A stretch of 64,000 nt of DNA from contig CM030938.1 of the NCBI GenBank assembly GCA_018136815.1, forward strand, positions 5,170,749 to 5,234,748, written 5' to 3'. Positions 63,118-64,000 of this stretch are shown here, one piece after another (the first letter of the stretch is position 1; every line of letters begins with the position of its first letter). The position numbers and the translations under genes were made by a program. The DNA comes from Isochrysis galbana (Eukaryota > Haptophyta > Isochrysidales > Isochrysidaceae). The notes under the pieces are model-generated. The model saw only the letters and a list, made by a program, of their open reading frames with translations. It made no database searches and had not been told where the DNA came from.

Positions 63118-64000
63118 GCTGCTTATGTCAGCTACACAATTGCTCAAATTCATTAGCTTGCTCTGCCGCGAGATGCGTTGAGCGTATTCCATGGACGAGG
63201 ATGGCGTACTCACGCAGCATTCATACACACGCGGTCTACGATGGTTTCAGTCCTGTTTCTTTGCATGTCATCCCTCGGGTGCGCTCATTGGTTCTAGTCC
63301 AAGAATGGAGAGGAGTTGGATTTGTGTCCGGCATATTTCCGAGTAAAACACACCAAGCTCGCCGTCACGCACGTGCCTTTTGCTAGGTGGCTTGTGCGCG
63401 CGAAGAGGCGAGTGGCTCAAGTGTCTAGTAGCGTGCGTGGTGGTGGTGGTGCGAGTTGTGGAATATGCAAGGCGTGTTTGGAGGCCTGTAGCAAGCATTC
63501 GAAGTACAGCTGGAAGAACGAGGGGACGAGAGCCCTACAGTTGACAGTTGGGTCTGACACCACCCCAGCCGCGCGGGGGAGATACTTAAGATTGCAGCTC
63601 TCGCGTCAACTTAGTTTGTAGTAGTACTCCCGTCCGGCGGGAGATACATTTAAGATTAGCTCTCGGGGGGGAGGCACCGCGTGCCTCGTGCCCTTCCCCC
63701 CCGGGCTCCGACTACCCTCCGGGGGGTCCGTCCATCGCCCGTCGGTGCTCAATCACTAGTCATCCCGCGCCGGGCAAGGGAGTGCTGGAGCCCGAGGGGG
63801 AGGGCACGAGGCGCCTCCCCCATGTGAACGAAGTATAGACTCAGTTGACGATTGAAGTATCATTAGCGGTGAAATCCCAAATGCCCCAATCCCAACCACA
63901 TCTCACGTGCTTCTACTGAGGCGCGATGAGCTAACGTCCCGAGGACTCCCTCTTTTCTGCCCTCGCGCTTTGTGATGCAGCAGGTCTCTCAGGCGCTGGG
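63118..64000. other. Downstream region with a reversed hairpin module
   Basis: No further gene is supported to the window end. C- and G-rich inverted segments at 63660-63720 and a degenerate minus-oriented hairpin-CATGG module at about 63820-63850 are present. Confidence 0.45.

Overview
The window looks like nuclear DNA of a GC-rich, intron-bearing unicellular alga with a complex plastid. A haptophyte-type genome fits best, but this is inference. The evidence is: spliced genes with GT-AG introns and two apparent GC-AG introns; two nuclear genes for plastid functions (glycerol-3-phosphate acyltransferase and MinE) whose products start with a signal-peptide-like leader; long G/C homopolymers; and many transposable elements.

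Layout. 1-9.2 kb is a nest of Ty1/copia DNA. An apparently intact element (identical 248-bp LTRs, 5-bp target duplication, one 1507-codon Gag-Pol frame) sits inside an older, antisense, rearranged copy of the same family. 9.6-10.75 kb is a four-exon GNAT acetyltransferase gene, followed by a leucine-rich-repeat remnant. 12.7-15.6 kb (minus) is a four-exon coiled-coil protein. 17.0-19.3 kb is a multi-exon membrane protein with an apparent frame break at a G9 run. 21.0-22.1 kb is a one-exon coiled-coil/low-complexity protein. 23.0-24.5 kb is an AT-richer island of Lys/Asn-rich ORFs and duplicated repeats that looks foreign and possibly virus-derived. 25.3-26.4 kb (minus) is a polytopic membrane protein. 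27.8-29.0 kb holds a Gag-like ORF between direct repeats. 29.8-31.9 kb (minus) is a large uncharacterised protein. 34.3-37.5 kb is a 12-exon plastid GPAT. 39.27-41.16 kb is a terminal-inverted-repeat element carrying a broken Fanzor/TnpB-like RuvC nuclease gene. 41.3-43.3 kb is a JmjC/cupin oxygenase with an N-terminal membrane anchor. 44.2-45.1 kb (minus) is a mobile-element-like ORF. 54.4-55.1 kb is a truncated phage-type cytosine-methyltransferase-like ORF. 56.7-57.6 kb is MinE. 60.4-63.1 kb is a J-domain protein with a SAP-like motif and a C-terminal PIP box.

Between the genes is a dense scatter of short, structured, non-autonomous repeats. The commonest module is a 5-8 bp hairpin followed by a CATGG box. 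In at least three places it is paired, in the same orientation, with a distal end of the form GGTGAGAATATTAA, usually followed by a T run. Another family shares its ends with the Fanzor-bearing element.

The host genes do not form an operon or an obvious cluster; only GPAT and MinE share a compartment, the plastid. The main themes are plastid lipid synthesis and division, chromatin or replication-linked proteins, and active, nested mobile DNA. All exon structures were read by eye from splice signals, reading-frame continuity and family similarity. No alignment or transcript evidence was available.
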